Source: Propionibacteriaceae bacterium UBA4569 (GTDB taxonomy: Bacteria; Actinomycetota; Actinomycetes; Propionibacteriales; Propionibacteriaceae). Taken from it: a DNA stretch of 9,229 nucleotides. The translations under genes were made by a program, and so were the position numbers. Positions 7,880 through 9,229 of this stretch are shown here, in pieces. The notes beneath the pieces are model-generated. The model ran no database searches. It saw nothing but the letters and a program-made list of their open reading frames with translations, and was not told the origin of the DNA. The stretch's first letter is position 1. Each line of letters opens with the position of its first letter. Location of the stretch: contig DGKN01000145.1 in NCBI GenBank assembly GCA_002387005.1, positions 1-9,229 on the forward strand, read 5' to 3'.

Positions 7880-8698
7880 ATGGACGAACCTCGTGGTGTG
7901 ATCATTGCCCTGGCCCAGCTGCGTTCCGGGCCTGATCCGCAACGCAATCTGGGCCTGCTGCGCCAGACCGTCGCCGAGGCGACCCGGCAGGGGGCCCAGC
8001 TGGTGGGCGCGCCGGAGGGGACGATGGCGAACCTCGCGGTCGACCCACGCACCATCGCCGAATCGCTCGACGGGCCCTTCGCGTCCGGGGTGCGGCAGCT
8101 CGCGCGGGAGTGCGGCGTGGTCGTGGTGGTCGGCATGTTCACGACCGGTTCGGATGGACGGGCGCGCAACACCCTGCTGGTCACCGACGGCATGGGGCTG
8201 GACGAGCACTACGACAAGATCCACCTGTTCGATGCGCTGGGCGCCCGGGAATCGGCGCGCATCGAACCGGGGGAGCGACTGGTCACCGTCGAGGTGGGCG
8301 GCGCCACCATCGGTCTGGCCACCTGTTATGACGTCCGCTTCGCCGACCAGTTCACGGCCCTGGGACGGGCCGGCGCCGAGATCATCTGCCTTCCGGCCAG
8401 CTGGGCCGATGGTGACGCAAAGCTGGACCAGTGGCGGCTGCTGGCGCGCTCGCGGGCGATGGACGCGCAGGCGGTACTGGTGGCCGTCGACCAGCCGCTC
8501 ACCACGGGGAAGGGCGCGCTGGGCGTGGGGCACTCGATGGTTGCCGGCCCACTGGGCGAGGTGCTGGCCGAGGCCGGGGATGATCCGGAGCTGTTGGTGG
8601 TGGACGTGGACCTTGGGCAGGTGGCCCGTACGCGAGCGTCCGTTCCGGTGCTGGCCCACCGTCCGGTCCGGGGACGCCGGGATGAGGCAGCCAACTAG
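7880..8698 (+). CDS. Carbon-nitrogen hydrolase (nitrilase superfamily, Nit-like amidase)
   Basis: Cytoplasmic amidase-type enzyme of 272 residues that cleaves a C-N bond through a cysteine thioester. The Glu-Lys-Cys triad is complete: E46 in GAPEGTM, K113 in HYDKIHLFD, and C149 in ATCYDVRF. The surrounding sequence (CYDVRF, AGAEI, a GHSM near the end, and VPVLAHRPV at the C-terminus) is closest to the Nit1/Nit2 branch, whose members hydrolyse deaminated glutathione or alpha-keto acid amides such as 2-oxoglutaramate; the actual substrate here is not shown. Two in-frame ATGs lie close together (7871 and 7880) and a GTG follows at 7898. I prefer 7880 because the proposed -10 covers 7871. It diverges from the ABC exporter and is followed closely by a small membrane protein gene. 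Family assignment is firm, substrate open. Confidence 0.92.
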   Translation: MDEPRGVIIALAQLRSGPDPQRNLGLLRQTVAEATRQGAQLVGAPEGTMANLAVDPRTIAESLDGPFASGVRQLARECGVVVVVGMFTTGSDGRARNTLLVTDGMGLDEHYDKIHLFDALGARESARIEPGERLVTVEVGGATIGLATCYDVRFADQFTALGRAGAEIICLPASWADGDAKLDQWRLLARSRAMDAQAVLVAVDQPLTTGKGALGVGHSMVAGPLGEVLAEAGDDPELLVVDVDLGQVARTRASVPVLAHRPVRGRRDEAAN

Positions 8699-8701
8699 GC
8701 T
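8696..8701 (+). promoter_or_regulatory. Possible -10 box of the small membrane protein gene
   Basis: TAGGCT matches the TAnnnT -10 consensus and ends six bases before the ATG at 8708. Its first three bases are the stop codon of the hydrolase gene. No good -35 is visible. The AGG inside it could also act as a weak ribosome-binding site, so co-transcription from the hydrolase promoter is equally possible. Confidence 0.3.
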
Positions 8702-8707
8702 CCCGGC

Positions 8708-8869
8708 ATGCTCAAGATGACGCGAATGCTCGTCGGCGCCCTGCTGGGTGCGTTGGTGTGGTGGCTGTTCTGCCGCTTCACCGACATGCCGCAGCTCGTG
8801 CTGCAGTCCGGGCTGGTCGCCATCGTCGTGCTGGCCGTACTCGTTGGACGTCCTCGCGACCCCTCCTGA
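8708..8869 (+). CDS. Small two-helix membrane protein (53 residues, unrecognised)
   Basis: I do not recognise the family. The frame runs ATG to TGA and encodes two hydrophobic stretches, about residues 7-24 (ending WWLFCRF) and 30-47 (from LVLQSG to AVLVG), joined by a short TDMPQ turn. Positive charges lie before the first helix (K3, R6), at its end (R23) and after the second (R48, R50), consistent with a hairpin with both ends in the cytoplasm. Third codon positions are mostly G or C, like real genes in this window, and the frame starts 9 nt after the hydrolase stop. The overlapping - strand frame at 8695-8925 has no such features. Alternative starts are M4 and M7. It may be co-expressed with the hydrolase or the reductase that follows; the function is unknown. 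Confidence 0.7.
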   Translation: MLKMTRMLVGALLGALVWWLFCRFTDMPQLVLQSGLVAIVVLAVLVGRPRDPS

Positions 8870-8883
8870 GCTGACCAGATGTG

Positions 8884-8910
8884 TTGAGCCGGAACCGATG
8901 TTGGCAGGAT
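8884..8910 (+). promoter_or_regulatory. Possible promoter of the L-GAP reductase gene
   Basis: TTGAGC (8884-8889) and CAGGAT (8905-8910) are separated by 15 bp, slightly short, and the -10 ends six bases before the ATG at 8917. The AGGA inside CAGGAT is also well placed as a ribosome-binding site, so this stretch may serve translation rather than, or as well as, transcription. Confidence 0.3.
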
Positions 8911-8916
8911 GGACCC

Positions 8917-9229
8917 ATGACTCATCTCGCCGCCGACGGCCGCTATGACGCGATGACCTACCGACGCTGCGGCAGGTGGGGCCTGAAGCTACCCGTGCTC
9001 AGCCTCGGCCTGTGGCACAACTTCGGCGACCTGACCCCCGGGGAGAGCCAGCGCGCGATCGTCCGCGGCGCCTTCGACGCCGGCATCACCCACTTCGACC
9101 TGGCGAACAACTACGGCCCGCCGTACGGCTCGGCCGAGAAGAACTTCGGCCGCATCTTCGCCGAGGACCTGCGTCCCTACCGCGACGAGCTGATCATCTC
9201 GTCGAAGGCCGGCTGGGACATGTGGCCCG
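8917..9229 (+). CDS. gpr: L-glyceraldehyde 3-phosphate reductase (aldo/keto reductase, YghZ/Gpr type), 3' partial
   Basis: NADPH-dependent aldo/keto reductase; the E. coli homologue (YghZ, renamed Gpr) reduces L-glyceraldehyde 3-phosphate and also acts on methylglyoxal and other aldehydes. Only the first 104 residues are in the window; the gene runs off the right edge, and the full family length is about 330-350. The visible part tracks the E. coli protein closely: MTYRRCGRWGLKLPVLSLGLWHNFG, then ESQRAIVRGAFDAGITHFDLANNYG with catalytic D61 and Y66, GSAEKNFGR, and YRDELIISSKAG with catalytic K97, followed by DMWP. The extended NNYGPP segment and WHNFG are typical of this subgroup and separate it from general aldo/keto reductases. 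The ATG at 8917 gives the family N-terminus (E. coli also has a short lead before QYRYCG). Confidence 0.93.
   Translation, partial: MTHLAADGRYDAMTYRRCGRWGLKLPVLSLGLWHNFGDLTPGESQRAIVRGAFDAGITHFDLANNYGPPYGSAEKNFGRIFAEDLRPYRDELIISSKAGWDMWP

Noticed and set aside
5857..7935. A 692-codon open frame on the + strand opposite the ABC exporter
   Set aside because: Composition is antisense-like (rich in Asp, His, Gln, Arg, no family motifs) and the - strand carries all ABC transporter motifs in order.
7813..8193. N-terminal extension of the ABC exporter frame
   Set aside because: It runs antisense through the start of the hydrolase gene, adds non-family residues before the first helix, and has no ribosome-binding site; the GTG at 7812 gives the normal length.
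8695..8925. 76-codon frame on the - strand over the small membrane protein and reductase promoter
   Set aside because: It is Ser/Thr/Pro-rich with no domain and overlaps a better-supported + strand gene and the start of the reductase gene.

Overview
The window is GC-rich and densely coded. Its gene content is typical of Actinomycetota: a homodimeric AceE-type pyruvate dehydrogenase E1, a DUF3052 protein beside aceE, and an E. coli-type thymidine kinase overlapping an alkaline-phosphatase-superfamily gene. GTG starts, strongly GC-biased third codon positions and several plausible leaderless starts fit the same phylum. A propionibacterium-like actinomycete is a reasonable guess, but the sequence alone does not fix the genus. 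I see no rRNA, tRNA, CRISPR array, insertion sequence, phage gene or base-composition break. This reads as ordinary chromosomal housekeeping DNA, and I did not find a convincing new defence or mobile system.

Left block, + strand, about 1-2537: a three-gene operon with overlapping stop and start codons. It holds an alkaline-phosphatase-superfamily hydrolase cut off at its 5' end by the window edge, thymidine kinase (tdk) and a two-domain rhodanese/mercaptopyruvate-type sulfurtransferase (sseA). Overlaps of 1 and 4 nt imply co-transcription and probably translational coupling. A 140-nt gap holding an imperfect 22-nt inverted repeat then leads to aceE (2678-5443), which has its own Shine-Dalgarno sequence. 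A 14-bp GC hairpin with a T-run closes aceE. DUF3052 follows on the same strand, apparently from its own promoter.

Right block: a half-size ABC exporter on the - strand (6016-7812) converges on the DUF3052 gene and diverges from a Nit-family carbon-nitrogen hydrolase. The 67-nt divergent region appears to hold two back-to-back promoters with little or no leader. After the hydrolase come a 53-codon two-helix membrane protein, easily missed because it is so short, and the first 104 codons of an L-glyceraldehyde-3-phosphate reductase (YghZ/Gpr type), cut off by the right edge.

Central carbon flow (AceE) and nucleotide salvage (Tdk) are the clear metabolic roles. The hydrolase and the L-GAP reductase both resemble enzymes that clear damaged or wrong-handed metabolites, so the right end may be a small metabolite-repair neighbourhood. 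That is inference. The most useful items for a second look are the overlooked small membrane protein, whose putative -10 box contains the upstream stop codon, the recurrent -10-like hexamers 6-8 nt before start codons, and the inverted repeat upstream of aceE.
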